Positions 25,942-35,300 of a stretch of DNA of 64,000 bases are shown here, in pieces. The translations under genes were made by a program, and so were the position numbers. Origin of the DNA: Hyphomicrobiaceae bacterium (GTDB lineage Bacteria; Pseudomonadota; Alphaproteobacteria; Rhizobiales; Hyphomicrobiaceae). The notes under the pieces are model-generated. The model searched no databases. It was not told the origin of the DNA and worked only from the letters and a program-made list of their open reading frames with translations. Each line of letters begins with the position of its first letter. Position 1 is the first letter of the stretch. The stretch spans positions 1-64,000 of the forward strand of contig JANYHF010000004.1 of the NCBI GenBank assembly GCA_025359185.1, given 5' to 3'.

Positions 25942-27201
25942 ATGACCGATCAGACCCCACAGACCGCGCCCGAGACCAAAGCCATCAACACCGCAGAGAT
26001 GAACGCCGCCCTCGAAGATATGTTGCGCGGTTTCGAAGCCTTCAAGGAGACCAACAGCCGCCGCCTCAACGACATCGAACGGCGCGGCTCGGCCGATGTG
26101 CTCACAGAGGAGAAGATGGAGCGCATCAATCGTACACTGGATGACTACCGCCAGACGGTTGACAACCTGGTGCTGAAGCAATCGCGGCCCGAGCTCGGCG
26201 GTAACGGCCTTGGACGTACAACCGCACATCTTCAGCATAAGGCGGCATTCGAAACCTATGTGCGCCGTGGCGAGGTGGGTTCCCTGCCCGCGCTCGAAGC
26301 CAAGGCGCTCTCCATTGGCTCCAATCAGGACGGCGGCTATCTGGTGCCACCCGAGGTCGAGCACGCGGTGACATTGGCCGTACGTGACATATCTCCCATC
26401 CGTGCCATCGCCACCGTGCGGCAAATCTCCAGCAATGTTTACAATAAGCCGTTCTCGACCACCGGCTTCACGTCGGGCTGGGCGGCGGAAACGGCGTCTC
26501 GTCCGCAGACGGCCAACACGGCGCTCGCCTCATTGAGTTTCCCGACCATGGAACTCTACGCTATGCCGGCGGCGACCACGGCACTGCTCGACGATTCTAT
26601 CGTCAGTATCGATCAGTGGATTGCGGATGAAGTCAAGCTGACCTTTGCCCAGCAGGAAAGCGCAGCCTTCATCAGCGGTGACGGCGTCAGTAAGCCCAAG
26701 GGCATTCTGGCCTATCCGTTCGTAGCACAGCCGTCCTGGGTCTGGGGTTCCATTGGCTACGTGCCGACGGGCGTCGCGGGCGGCTTGCCTGCCACCGCTC
26801 CCAGCGACAAGTTGATCGATTTTGTGTACTCGCTGAAAGCTCAGTACCGGCCTAATGCGCGTTGGATCATGAGCCGGGCGACCCAAGCGGTGGTCCGCAA
26901 GCTCAAGGATACGACCAACAACTACCTGTGGCAGCCGGCTCTGCAGCCGGGCGCTGCCCCTTCGCTGATGGGCTTCCCCATCGCCGAGAGCGAGGATATG
27001 CCTGCAATCGGCACCGACTCGATGTCAATCGGCTTTGGTGACTTCGGCCGCGGCTATCTCATCGTTGACCGGGTCGGCATGCGCATCCTGCGTGATCCGT
27101 TCACGGTCAAACCCTATGTGCTGTTCTACACGACCAAGCGCGTGGGCGGTGGCGTGCAGGACTTCGACGCCATCAAACTCCTGAAGTTCGGCGTGAGCTG
27201 A
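25942..27201 (+). CDS. Major capsid protein, HK97 fold (GTA g5)
   Basis: A 419-residue capsid subunit. Residues about 10-110 are helical and charged (the delta domain that serves as scaffold and is cut off by the protease); the capsid domain starts near GSNQDGGYLVPPEV. Further landmarks are PFSTTGFTSGWAAETASRPQ and WIMSRATQAVVRKLKDT, and the end VKPYVLFYTTKRVGGGVQDF. Two hairpins follow the stop and may set the level of downstream expression or stabilise the capsid mRNA. Confidence 0.95.
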   Translation: MTDQTPQTAPETKAINTAEMNAALEDMLRGFEAFKETNSRRLNDIERRGSADVLTEEKMERINRTLDDYRQTVDNLVLKQSRPELGGNGLGRTTAHLQHKAAFETYVRRGEVGSLPALEAKALSIGSNQDGGYLVPPEVEHAVTLAVRDISPIRAIATVRQISSNVYNKPFSTTGFTSGWAAETASRPQTANTALASLSFPTMELYAMPAATTALLDDSIVSIDQWIADEVKLTFAQQESAAFISGDGVSKPKGILAYPFVAQPSWVWGSIGYVPTGVAGGLPATAPSDKLIDFVYSLKAQYRPNARWIMSRATQAVVRKLKDTTNNYLWQPALQPGAAPSLMGFPIAESEDMPAIGTDSMSIGFGDFGRGYLIVDRVGMRILRDPFTVKPYVLFYTTKRVGGGVQDFDAIKLLKFGVS

Positions 27202-27216
27202 GGATTTCAACAGTTA

Positions 27217-27300
27217 GCCGGCGGCACAGGGTCTTCCTGCCTGTGCCGCCGGCGGACGGCCGCCGCTCTGCGCCCATCCCACATGCGCGCGGCGGCCGTT
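27217..27300. promoter_or_regulatory. Two consecutive strong hairpins after the capsid gene
   Basis: Stem 1: 27217-27230 with 27240-27253, perfect 14 bp. Stem 2: 27256-27266 with 27289-27299, perfect 11 bp. No T-run follows, so they are more likely mRNA-stabilising or attenuating structures than simple terminators. Confidence 0.7.
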
Positions 27301-27332
27301 AATCTTCTGTGTAGGCCCCAATTCAATTGCGA

Positions 27333-27926
27333 ATGGATATCACCATGGCACTTGTGTTACTCAGTCCGCCTGTGCAGGAGCCAGTCACACTGGCCGACGC
27401 CAAACAGCATCTCAGGGTGGATACAACCGACGAAGACGCGCTGATCAGCCGTGTGATGATCGGGGCACGCTCCGAACTGGAGCGCGGCCTCGGCCGTGCC
27501 TTCATCACGCAATCCTGGACCTATCTGCTGGATGCCTGGCCCACCGGTTATGCTCTGCCCTTGCCGCTCTCGCCAGTGCAATCCATTGATGCGGTGCGCG
27601 TTTATGCCCTTGACGACAGCTTTTCGGTGATGCCAGCGGCGGGTTATTTGCTGGATGGATTGGGCTCGCCACCCCGTCTCATCCGTCGCGGCACGCTGCC
27701 TTGGATCGCACCGCAACGGCCCGGCAATGGCATCGCCATCGATTTCACGGCCGGGTATGGCAGTCAGCCAACGGATGTTCCGGCAGCGTTGCGGATTGCA
27801 ATGCTGCTGCTGATCAGCCACTGGTATGAAAACCGGCAGCTGGCGGACACAGGGGGTGGCGCCGGTGTCACGCTGCCACCGATGGTGCGTGATCTGATCG
27901 ACCCCTATCGTGTGAGGCGGCTATGA
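27333..27926 (+). CDS. Head-tail connector protein (GTA g6)
   Basis: About 197 residues, helical N-terminus (VTLADAKQHLRVD, DALISRVMIGARSELERGLG) and a beta domain, as in the gp6-like connector family that docks under the portal. An ATG at 27345 is also possible. The stop overlaps the next start (ATGA). Confidence 0.88.
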   Translation: MDITMALVLLSPPVQEPVTLADAKQHLRVDTTDEDALISRVMIGARSELERGLGRAFITQSWTYLLDAWPTGYALPLPLSPVQSIDAVRVYALDDSFSVMPAAGYLLDGLGSPPRLIRRGTLPWIAPQRPGNGIAIDFTAGYGSQPTDVPAALRIAMLLLISHWYENRQLADTGGGAGVTLPPMVRDLIDPYRVRRL

Positions 27927-28252
27927 GCACTCCCGGCATCGGTGCGTTGCGCCGCCGTATCACCCTGGAATCGCAATCGCGCAGTGCCGATGGCGGCGGC
28001 GGCGTTGTCATCACCTGGACGCCCGTCGCCGAAGTGTGGGCAGAGATGCACAGTCCATCAGGTTCAGAGGGCGTCACCGCCGAGGGCCTGCAAGGCCGGG
28101 TGACGCATGTCCTAACCATTCGTAGGCGGAGCGATGTCAAACCCGCCATGCGCGCGCGGCTGGGACAGCGGCTGTTCATGATTGAGGCCGTCCTGGACGG
28201 GGACGGCGCCGAACCTTTTCTCCGGCTTCTGGCTGAGGAGCGGAATCTATGA
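27923..28252 (+). CDS. Head closure / head-tail adaptor protein (GTA g7)
   Basis: 109 residues; GALRRRITLESQSRSADGGG and the TPVAEVWAEM segment are typical of SPP1 gp16-like adaptors that stopper the filled head. The gene overlaps both neighbours by four bases, so translation is coupled through the connector genes. Confidence 0.9.
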   Translation: MSTPGIGALRRRITLESQSRSADGGGGVVITWTPVAEVWAEMHSPSGSEGVTAEGLQGRVTHVLTIRRRSDVKPAMRARLGQRLFMIEAVLDGDGAEPFLRLLAEERNL

Positions 28253-28659
28253 GCGGCAGCGCAGGGTGGCAGTTGCAACAAGCGATCTACGCGGCATTGG
28301 CGGCCAACGGGCCGCTCGCAACCTTGCTCGGGGGGGCCCGCGTCTTTGACGATGTTCCGCAGGCGACGCCTTATCCGCATGTGACGCTTGGCCAGACCAG
28401 CGCGCTCGACTGGGGTACCGGCACCGAGGACGGCGAAGAGCATATTCTCACCCTTCATGTCTGGTCGCAAGCCGGTGGCCGCGGTGAGGCGCAACGGATC
28501 ATGGGCGCGGTCCGCGATGTGCTGCATACAGCTAATCTGGCCTTGACGGGCCACGCGCTGATCAGTTTGCGCCAGCAGTTTTCCGATGTCCGCCGCGAAA
28601 GCGACGGCGTCACGATCCACGGCCTCGTCCGTTACCGGGCGGTCACCGAGCCCGCCTGA
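28249..28659 (+). CDS. Tail terminator, DUF3168 family (GTA g8)
   Basis: 136 residues with the DUF3168 signature LQQAIYAALAANGPLATLLG and VFDDVPQATPYPHVTLGQT. It likely caps the tail tube and joins it to the head. ATGA overlap with the previous gene. Confidence 0.92.
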   Translation: MSGSAGWQLQQAIYAALAANGPLATLLGGARVFDDVPQATPYPHVTLGQTSALDWGTGTEDGEEHILTLHVWSQAGGRGEAQRIMGAVRDVLHTANLALTGHALISLRQQFSDVRRESDGVTIHGLVRYRAVTEPA

Positions 28660-28695
28660 TGTCACTGTCCATGCAACCTTAGAAGGATGATCTCC

Positions 28696-29109
28696 ATGCC
28701 CGCGCAGAAAGGTCGTGATCTGCTGATCAAGCTCGATCAGACCGGTACTGGCAGCTTTTTGACCGTGGCGGGTTTGCGAACGCGCACGCTCGCCTTCAAT
28801 GCTGCCACGGTCGATGTGACGAATACGGAATCGGTCGGTCAGTGGCGGGAGCTTTTGGCCGGGGCCGGCGTCCGCAATGCCCGCATCACGGGCAACGGCA
28901 TCTTCAAGAACGCGGCTTCGGACGCGTTGGTGCGCGATACCTTCTTTACCGGGATGATCCGGAACTGGCAGATCATCGTCCCGGCGATGGGAACGGTGCA
29001 GGGACCATTCCAGATCAGTTCACTCGATTATGCGGGCCAGTACAACGCCGAAGTTTCCTTCGATATGACGTTGGAATCGGCCGGTGAATTGACCTTTGTG
29101 GCAGCCTGA
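28696..29109 (+). CDS. Major tail tube protein (GTA g9)
   Basis: 137 residues of the TP901-1-type tail protein family (GRDLLIKLDQTGTGSF, TVDVTNTESVGQWRELLAGA). It polymerises into the tail tube. The ATG at 28696 has AGAAGGA at the right distance; an ATG at 28687 overlaps that site and is less likely. Confidence 0.93.
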   Translation: MPAQKGRDLLIKLDQTGTGSFLTVAGLRTRTLAFNAATVDVTNTESVGQWRELLAGAGVRNARITGNGIFKNAASDALVRDTFFTGMIRNWQIIVPAMGTVQGPFQISSLDYAGQYNAEVSFDMTLESAGELTFVAA

Positions 29110-29126
29110 GCGGGAGGACCCATCCG

Positions 29127-29489
29127 ATGGCCAATCATCATCGCGGCGAGATCGATGCGCTGCTGGACGGAACACCCTACCGGCTGTGCCTGACGCTCGG
29201 TGCGCTGGCCGAGTTGGAGCAGGCCTTCGGTGTGGAGGATATGCTGGCCCTGGCCGAACGTTTCAGCAGTGGGCGGATGGCTGCGCGCGATGCCATCCGC
29301 ATCATCGGCGCGGGACTGCGGTCGGGCGGGCAAATGATCGATGATGCGGCGGTGGGGGATATGCGCGTCGAGGGCGGGGCGGCCGGGTTCGTCGATGTCG
29401 TGGCGCGGCTGCTGCGCGCAACGTTTGGAGCCGCCAATCTGCCAGCCGCCAGTCTGCCAGCCGAGAGCCCCCCGCTGGGAAACGTCTGA
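29127..29489 (+). CDS. GTA tail assembly chaperone (g10)
   Basis: 120 residues of the gene-transfer-agent TAC family (RLCLTLGALAELEQAFGVED, RMAARDAIRIIGAGLRSGG). It helps the tape measure and tail tube assemble and is not part of the mature particle. The C-terminus is an Ala/Pro/Ser-rich repeat tail. The next small frame overlaps or follows closely. Confidence 0.92.
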   Translation: MANHHRGEIDALLDGTPYRLCLTLGALAELEQAFGVEDMLALAERFSSGRMAARDAIRIIGAGLRSGGQMIDDAAVGDMRVEGGAAGFVDVVARLLRATFGAANLPAASLPAESPPLGNV

Positions 29490-29545
29490 CGCCCCGGACG
29501 CGCGAGCTTAGCGCCGGGGCTGAGCCGTTCGCCTGGGCTGCTGCC

Positions 29546-29728
29546 ATGGGCTTTGGCTTGGGCGTGTTGAAACTTCCGCCGGCGGAGTTCTGGGCCATGA
29601 CACCGCGTGAACTCGACGCTGCATTGGTGGGCCACTATGGCCACCGGCGTGGCAGCAGCGCAGGGCCCAGCCGGGCGGCCCTCGAAGATCTCATGTCGGA
29701 CTATCCGGACCAGCCGGTTATGGAGTAA
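29546..29728 (+). CDS. Small tail assembly protein (GTA g10.1)
   Basis: At least 60 residues: MGFGLGVLKLPPAEFWAMTP, RELDAALVGHYG, the pattern of the small protein between g10 and the tape measure in RcGTA-type clusters. Family proteins begin about ten residues earlier (here EPFAWAAA), but no ATG, GTG or TTG lies there; a rare CTG start at 29486 or a frameshift from g10, as in many phages, would explain this. Confidence 0.7.
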   Translation: MGFGLGVLKLPPAEFWAMTPRELDAALVGHYGHRRGSSAGPSRAALEDLMSDYPDQPVME

Positions 29729-29735
29729 ACGTACC

Positions 29736-30314
29736 ATGCCCAATACCGTACAAGCCGCAACAGCCGAAATAAGCGCCAGCAGCGAACAGCTGAAGCGCTC
29801 ACTGAGCGATATGGGATCTCTGGGAGACCAGTTTGCAGGCAAGCTGGTTGGCGCCTTCGAGCAGGTCGCCGTCAAGGGCAAGAAGCTGGAAGACACCGTC
29901 AAATCGCTGGCCTTGAGCTTCTCGCAGCTGGCGCTGAAATCCGCGCTGAAGCCGTTGGAAAGCGGATTGGGCAGTATTTTCAATCAACTGCTCTCGGGCC
30001 TGACGGGCGGTCTCGGTGGCGGCGCGGGGAGCGGCGGCCTGGTGCAGCCGTTCGCCAAGGGCGGCGTGATCTCATCGCCAGTGAATTTTCCGTTGGCAGA
30101 TGGCCGCGCGGCGGTTGCCGGCGAACAGGGCGCCGAGGCGATCCTGCCGTTGACACGGGGGGCCGACGGCCAGCTCGGCGTGCGCTCGGGTGGCGGCGGC
30201 GTGACCGTCACATTCAACGTGACCACGCCCGATGTGGAAGGCTTTCAACGCTCGCAAACCCAGATCGCGGCGATGTTGCAGCGCGGGCTGGCCAGCGGTC
30301 AGCGCAATCTGTAA
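29736..30314 (+). CDS. Short tail tape measure protein (GTA g11)
   Basis: 192 residues. A helical first half (KKLEDTVKSLALSFSQLALK) is followed by Gly-rich sequence and the FAKGGVISSPVNFPLADGRA segment found at the end of tape measure proteins. The small size agrees with the short GTA tail (g11 in RcGTA is about 220 residues). The real start is the ATG at 29736; the frame stays open upstream but overlaps g10.1. Confidence 0.88.
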   Translation: MPNTVQAATAEISASSEQLKRSLSDMGSLGDQFAGKLVGAFEQVAVKGKKLEDTVKSLALSFSQLALKSALKPLESGLGSIFNQLLSGLTGGLGGGAGSGGLVQPFAKGGVISSPVNFPLADGRAAVAGEQGAEAILPLTRGADGQLGVRSGGGGVTVTFNVTTPDVEGFQRSQTQIAAMLQRGLASGQRNL

Positions 30315-30331
30315 GCGGAGGACATCACGCC

Positions 30332-30970
30332 ATGGCTTTTCACGACATACGCTTTCCCATCGCGGTCTCCAAGGGCGCGGTGGGCGGGCCGGAGCGGCGG
30401 ACCGATGTGGTCACGCTGTCGTCGGGGTTCGAGGAGCGCAACAGCCGCTGGGCTGATTCGCGGCGCAGCTACAACGCGGGCTATGGAGTGCGGAGCGTCG
30501 ATGATCTGCACACGGTGATTGGCTTCTTCGAGGAGCGGCGGGGCAAATTGCACGGCTTCCGCTGGAAGGACCACGCCGATTTCCGGTCCTGCGCACCGTC
30601 TGGCACGCCCGCGCAAGGAGATCAGATCATTGGCACCGGAGATGGCACGACAACACTGTTTCAGTTGACAAAAACCTATGGCAGCGCCTTTGCGCCCTAC
30701 CAGCGGGCGATCAGGAAGCCGGTGCTGGGCACCCTGAAGGTCGCGGTGGCCGGGGTTCTGCAAGCCATCGGAACTTGGTACACGGTGGATTATGCGCAAG
30801 GGCTGATTGCCTTTCTCTCCGGGCACGTCCCAGCGCCGGGTGCAGCGGTCACGGCCGGCTATGAGTTCGACGTGCCGGTGCGGTTCGATACCGACCGGAT
30901 CGAGGTCAATCTGCAATCCTTCGCGGCCGGCTCGATCCCCCATATTCCTATCATCGAGGTGCGGCTGTGA
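30332..30970 (+). CDS. Distal tail protein, DUF2460 family (GTA g12)
   Basis: 212 residues with the DUF2460 signature FHDIRFPIAVSKGAVGGPER and the SRRSYNAGYGVRSVDDLHTV and RFDTDRIEVNLQSF segments. It forms part of the tail tip hexamer. GGAG precedes the ATG and its TGA overlaps the GTG of the next gene. Confidence 0.93.
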   Translation: MAFHDIRFPIAVSKGAVGGPERRTDVVTLSSGFEERNSRWADSRRSYNAGYGVRSVDDLHTVIGFFEERRGKLHGFRWKDHADFRSCAPSGTPAQGDQIIGTGDGTTTLFQLTKTYGSAFAPYQRAIRKPVLGTLKVAVAGVLQAIGTWYTVDYAQGLIAFLSGHVPAPGAAVTAGYEFDVPVRFDTDRIEVNLQSFAAGSIPHIPIIEVRL

Positions 30971-31848
30971 GATCCATCCCTGCGCCACTGCAAGCCCATC
31001 TCGACAGCGGCGCGACAACGCTCGCCTGGTGCTGGCGCATCACCCGCAATGATGGCGTCAAGCTGGGGTTCACAGATTGCGACCGTGATCTGACGTTTGA
31101 TGGCACGCTGTTCGAGGCCGCGAGCGGCTTTACAGCGACAGAGATGCATTCCGAGATCGGCTTGACCGTACCAAACCAGGAAGTGTCCGGCGCGCTGCGC
31201 TCAGATCGTCTTGAAACCGATGATCTTGCGGCTGGGCTCTATGACAATGCAGGTATCGAGATCTTCCGGGTCAATTGGCAGTCGCCGGAGCAACGCCTGT
31301 TGCTGCGGACTGGCTCCATCGGCGAAGTCAAGCGAGGCTCCACGGCGTTTACGGCCGAGGTGCGCGGGCTGGCGCATTATCTGCAGCAGGAGCGCGGCCG
31401 CATCTATCAGTTTTCCTGCGATGCCGATGTGGGCGATGCGCGCTGCACGGTGGCGCTGGCTGGGGCCGCGTTCACCGGGACCGGCACCGTGCTGGCCGTC
31501 ACCGATGCGCGGCGCTTCACGGCGAGCGGGCTCGGTGCCTATACCTCAGGCTGGTTTGCGCGCGGAGCTGTAACGTGGCTGTCGGGCAATAACCGCACAC
31601 GGCGGATTGAAGTCAAGCGTCACACCAGTACTGAGATCGAGATCTGGCAGGATATGACGCAGGCCATTCTGCCGGGCGACACCTTCACCATCAGCGCCGG
31701 CTGCGACAAGCAGTTCACAACCTGCCGCACGAAATTTGCCAATGGCGTGAACTTTCGCGGCTGCCCGCATATGCCGGGGACCGACTTCATCACCTCCTAT
31801 CCGAATACTGGTGACGGCAGCAACACGGGCGGGAGCCGCGTCCGGTGA
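30967..31848 (+). CDS. Tail hub protein, DUF2163 family (GTA g13)
   Basis: 293 residues. PLQAHLDSGATTLAWCWRI at the start and the Cys-rich end FSCDADVGDARC ... GCDKQFTTCRTKFANGVNF, RGCPHMPG are diagnostic; in the RcGTA particle the corresponding protein carries an iron-sulphur cluster. GTG start, overlapping both neighbours. Confidence 0.93.
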   Translation: MRSIPAPLQAHLDSGATTLAWCWRITRNDGVKLGFTDCDRDLTFDGTLFEAASGFTATEMHSEIGLTVPNQEVSGALRSDRLETDDLAAGLYDNAGIEIFRVNWQSPEQRLLLRTGSIGEVKRGSTAFTAEVRGLAHYLQQERGRIYQFSCDADVGDARCTVALAGAAFTGTGTVLAVTDARRFTASGLGAYTSGWFARGAVTWLSGNNRTRRIEVKRHTSTEIEIWQDMTQAILPGDTFTISAGCDKQFTTCRTKFANGVNFRGCPHMPGTDFITSYPNTGDGSNTGGSRVR

Positions 31849-32282
31849 TCATAGAACGCACACATATTGTTACCCTCGCCCGTGGCTGGCTCGGCACGCC
31901 CTATCATCACCGGGCGAGCGTGCGCCAGGCTGGCTGCGATTGCATCGGCCTCGTGCGTGGACTTTGGCGCGAGCTCTATGGCAGCGAGCCGCCAGACATT
32001 GGTCCCTATACGGGTGAATGGGCCGAGGCGACAAGCAATGAAGCTCTGCTGCTCGGAACGCGGCAGCATCTGAGGGAAATCCCAAGGGCTACCGCGCAAC
32101 CTGGCGATGTGCTGATCTTCCGGTTACGGCAGAACGCAGTCGCGAAACATGCGGGTATGCTGACGGAGGGCCACCGGATGATCCATGCCCAGGAGGGCGT
32201 GCCGGTCAGCGAAGTGCATCTAGGCAGCTGGTGGCAGCGGCATATCGCGGGCGCGTTCGTCCTGCCGGGCGTCGCAGACTAG
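31845..32282 (+). CDS. NlpC/P60 tail tip peptidase (GTA g14)
   Basis: 145 residues, NlpC/P60 cysteine peptidase. Cys33 in AGCDCIGLVRG and His102 in AKHAGML are the catalytic pair. It probably opens the recipient's peptidoglycan during DNA entry. The GTG start overlaps the g13 stop. Confidence 0.93.
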   Translation: MIIERTHIVTLARGWLGTPYHHRASVRQAGCDCIGLVRGLWRELYGSEPPDIGPYTGEWAEATSNEALLLGTRQHLREIPRATAQPGDVLIFRLRQNAVAKHAGMLTEGHRMIHAQEGVPVSEVHLGSWWQRHIAGAFVLPGVAD

Positions 32283-32326
32283 CACAAAAGCAGTCATCAT
32301 CAATCTCTTACCAAGCGGGGCCACAC

Positions 32327-35300
32327 ATGGCCACACTCGCCCTTGCCGCCGTCGGGTCAGCGCTCGGCGGCGCGCTGCTGCCTGGGATTTCCATTCTCGG
32401 CGCAACTTTGACCGGGGCCGCCATCGGCCAGGCGCTCGGCGGTGTCGCGGGCTCTTACGTCGATCAGGCGCTGTTTGGGGCCAGCGGCCAGGGGCGTGTC
32501 ATCGACGGGCCGCGGCTATCGTCCTTGCGTGTCATGGCGTCCCGTGAAGGGGCGCCAATCCCACGGCTGTATGGACGCGCCCGCATGGCTGGCGAGGTGA
32601 TCTGGGCCACTAGATTCGAGGAGGTTGCGAGCACCGACGAGAAAAGCGGCAAGGGCCTCGGCGGCGGCACCACGCCAACGCCAACCCGAGTTGACTACAG
32701 CTACTTCGCCAATTTTGCCGTTGGCCTCGCCGAGGGCGTCGTCACACGCCTCGGCCGGGTCTGGGCGGATGGCAAGGAAATCGACCTCTCTGGTGTCACG
32801 TTCCGCTTCTATCATGGGACTGAGCAGCAGCTGCCCGACAGCCTGATCGAGGCCAAGGAGGGCGCGGGCCTCGCACCGGCCTATCGCGGGCTGGCCTATA
32901 TCGTCTTTGAGCGGATGCCGCTTGCCAAATTCGGCAACCGGTTGCCGCAGCTCGCCTTCGAAGTGTTCCGCCCCGTCGATGGCTTCGAGCAACTGGTGCG
33001 GGCGGTGACGATTATTCCGGGCGCTGGGGAATTCGTCTACGAGACGGGCGAGGTGCAACGCAATACGGGCGGTTCGGCATGGGTTGCCGAGAGCACGCAC
33101 ACGCGCTCCGGCAAGACCGACTGGTCAACCGCGATTGATCAGTTGCAGGACAGTCTGCCGGATGTGCAGAATACGTCGCTGGTGGTGAGCTGGTTCGGTA
33201 ACGATCTCAGAGCGGGCGTTTGCCAGCTGAAGCCCGCTGTGGACAATGCCAGCAAGGTGACTAGTCCGTTGGTCTGGTCGGTTGCGGGTATTACGCGGCC
33301 ATCGGCCTATCTGATCTCGGCTGTGGCTGGTGCGCCGGCCTTTGGTGGCACTCCGTCCGATCACAGCGTTGTGTCGGCGCTGAAGGACTTACGCCTGCGT
33401 GGGCTGAAGGCCACGTTCTATCCCTTTGTACTGATGGATATTCCGGCGACCAACGCGCTGCCCGATCCCTATGGTGGAACGGCGCAGGCACCCTATCCCT
33501 GGCGTGGCCGGATCACCCAGCATCCTGCCGCAGGCCAGGCCGGCTCGCCGGACATGACGGCTGCTGCCGCAACCCAAATCGCCGCATTCGTTGGCACCGC
33601 CACCCTTGCAAATTTCACCATCGCTGGCGAAACCGTCACCTATGCCGGTCCCGCCGAATGGTCGTACCGGCGCATGATTTTGCATTATGCGCATCTATGC
33701 AAAGCTGCGGGCGGCGTTGACGCTTTCCTCATCGGCTCAGAGCTGCGTGGGCTGACGACAGGGCGCTCGGCCGCAGCCACATATCCGTTCGTCGCGGCGC
33801 TCCAGCAATTGGCGGCCGATGTCAAGACGGTGCTCGGTTCCGCCACAAAAGTAGTCTACGCCGCCGACTGGTCCGAATACTTCGGCCATCAGCCGGCCGA
33901 TGGCTCGCACGATGTCACCTTCCACCTGGACCCGCTCTGGGCGTCGGCCTCAATCGACGCCGTTGGCATCGATGCCTATTTCCCGTTGGCCGATTGGCGC
34001 GATGGCACAACGCATACGGATCTCCTCGCTGGTGCGCCGTCAACCTATGATCTTGCCTACCTCAAATCCAACGTCTTTGGTGGCGAGGGCTATGACTGGT
34101 ACTATGCCAGCGATGCGGCGCGCAGCGCACAAGCGCGCACACCGATCACCGATGGCGCAGGCAAGCCCTGGGTGTTCCGTCCCAAGGACATCCGCTCCTG
34201 GTGGAGCAATGCGCACTACAACCGGCCGGGGGGCATCGAATCTGGGACCCCGACCGCCTGGGTGCCACAAGGCAAGCCGATCTGGTTCACCGAATTGGGC
34301 TGCCCCGCCGTCGACAAGGGCGCCATTCAGCCCAACGTCTTTGTCGATCCCAAGAGCGCTGAATCGAAGCTGCCCTATTTCTCCAGTGCGTCGCGCGATG
34401 ACTTCATGCAACGCCGCTATTTGCAGGCCATGCTGGAAACATTTGCAGCGGGCAGCCCCGCTAATCCAACGTCCACGGTGTATGCCGCGCCGATGGTCGA
34501 TCCCGCCCGGATGGCTGTCTACACCTGGGACGCCCGTCCGTATCCGGGGTTTCCTTATCTCACGGACGCGTGGGGCGACGGCGCCAACTGGCAGCGTGGC
34601 CATTGGATCACCGGGCGCATCGCGGGGGCGGCACTCGATGCGGTCGTCGCAGCAATACTGTCCGACTACGGCTTTACCAGCTTTTCCGCCAACGGCCTCG
34701 TTGGCCTCGTGGAAGGCTATGTCATCGACCGGGTGATGAGCGCGAGGGCGGCGTTACAGCCGCTTGAGTTAGCCAATTTCTTCGATAGCTTCGAGAGCGG
34801 CCCCATTCTCAGCTTCGCACAGCGCGGTGCTCGCGGGCCGGTGGCCACTCTTGCCATCGCCGATCTGGTCGAGCAGAGCCCCGGGGCCGAGCCGTTCCAC
34901 ATCGTGCGCCGCCAGGAAACCGAGTTGCCGTCGGTCGCGCGGATTGGTTTTGTTGATGGCGACCAGGATTATCGTCTGGCGGCTGCCGAATCGCGCAAAC
35001 TTTCGGTCCGCAGCACGCGCATCGCCAATGCCGATCTGCCAATCGTGCTGCGGCCACCTGTCGCCCAAGGCATCGCTGATGGCATGTTGCAGGATGCCTG
35101 GGCGTCGCGCCAGCATGTCCAATTCCGGTTGCCGCCACGGATGCTAGGGTTGGAGCCTGGTGACGTGGTTGCTCTCCAGGTGCCAGGTAGCCCGCTCGAG
35201 TTGCGCGTTACGGCGCTGACGGATGGTCTTGGCCGGGGTGTCGATGCGCTTTCCATCCAGCGCGCCGTGTATGCGCCGGCCAATACAGATGACCGCACGC

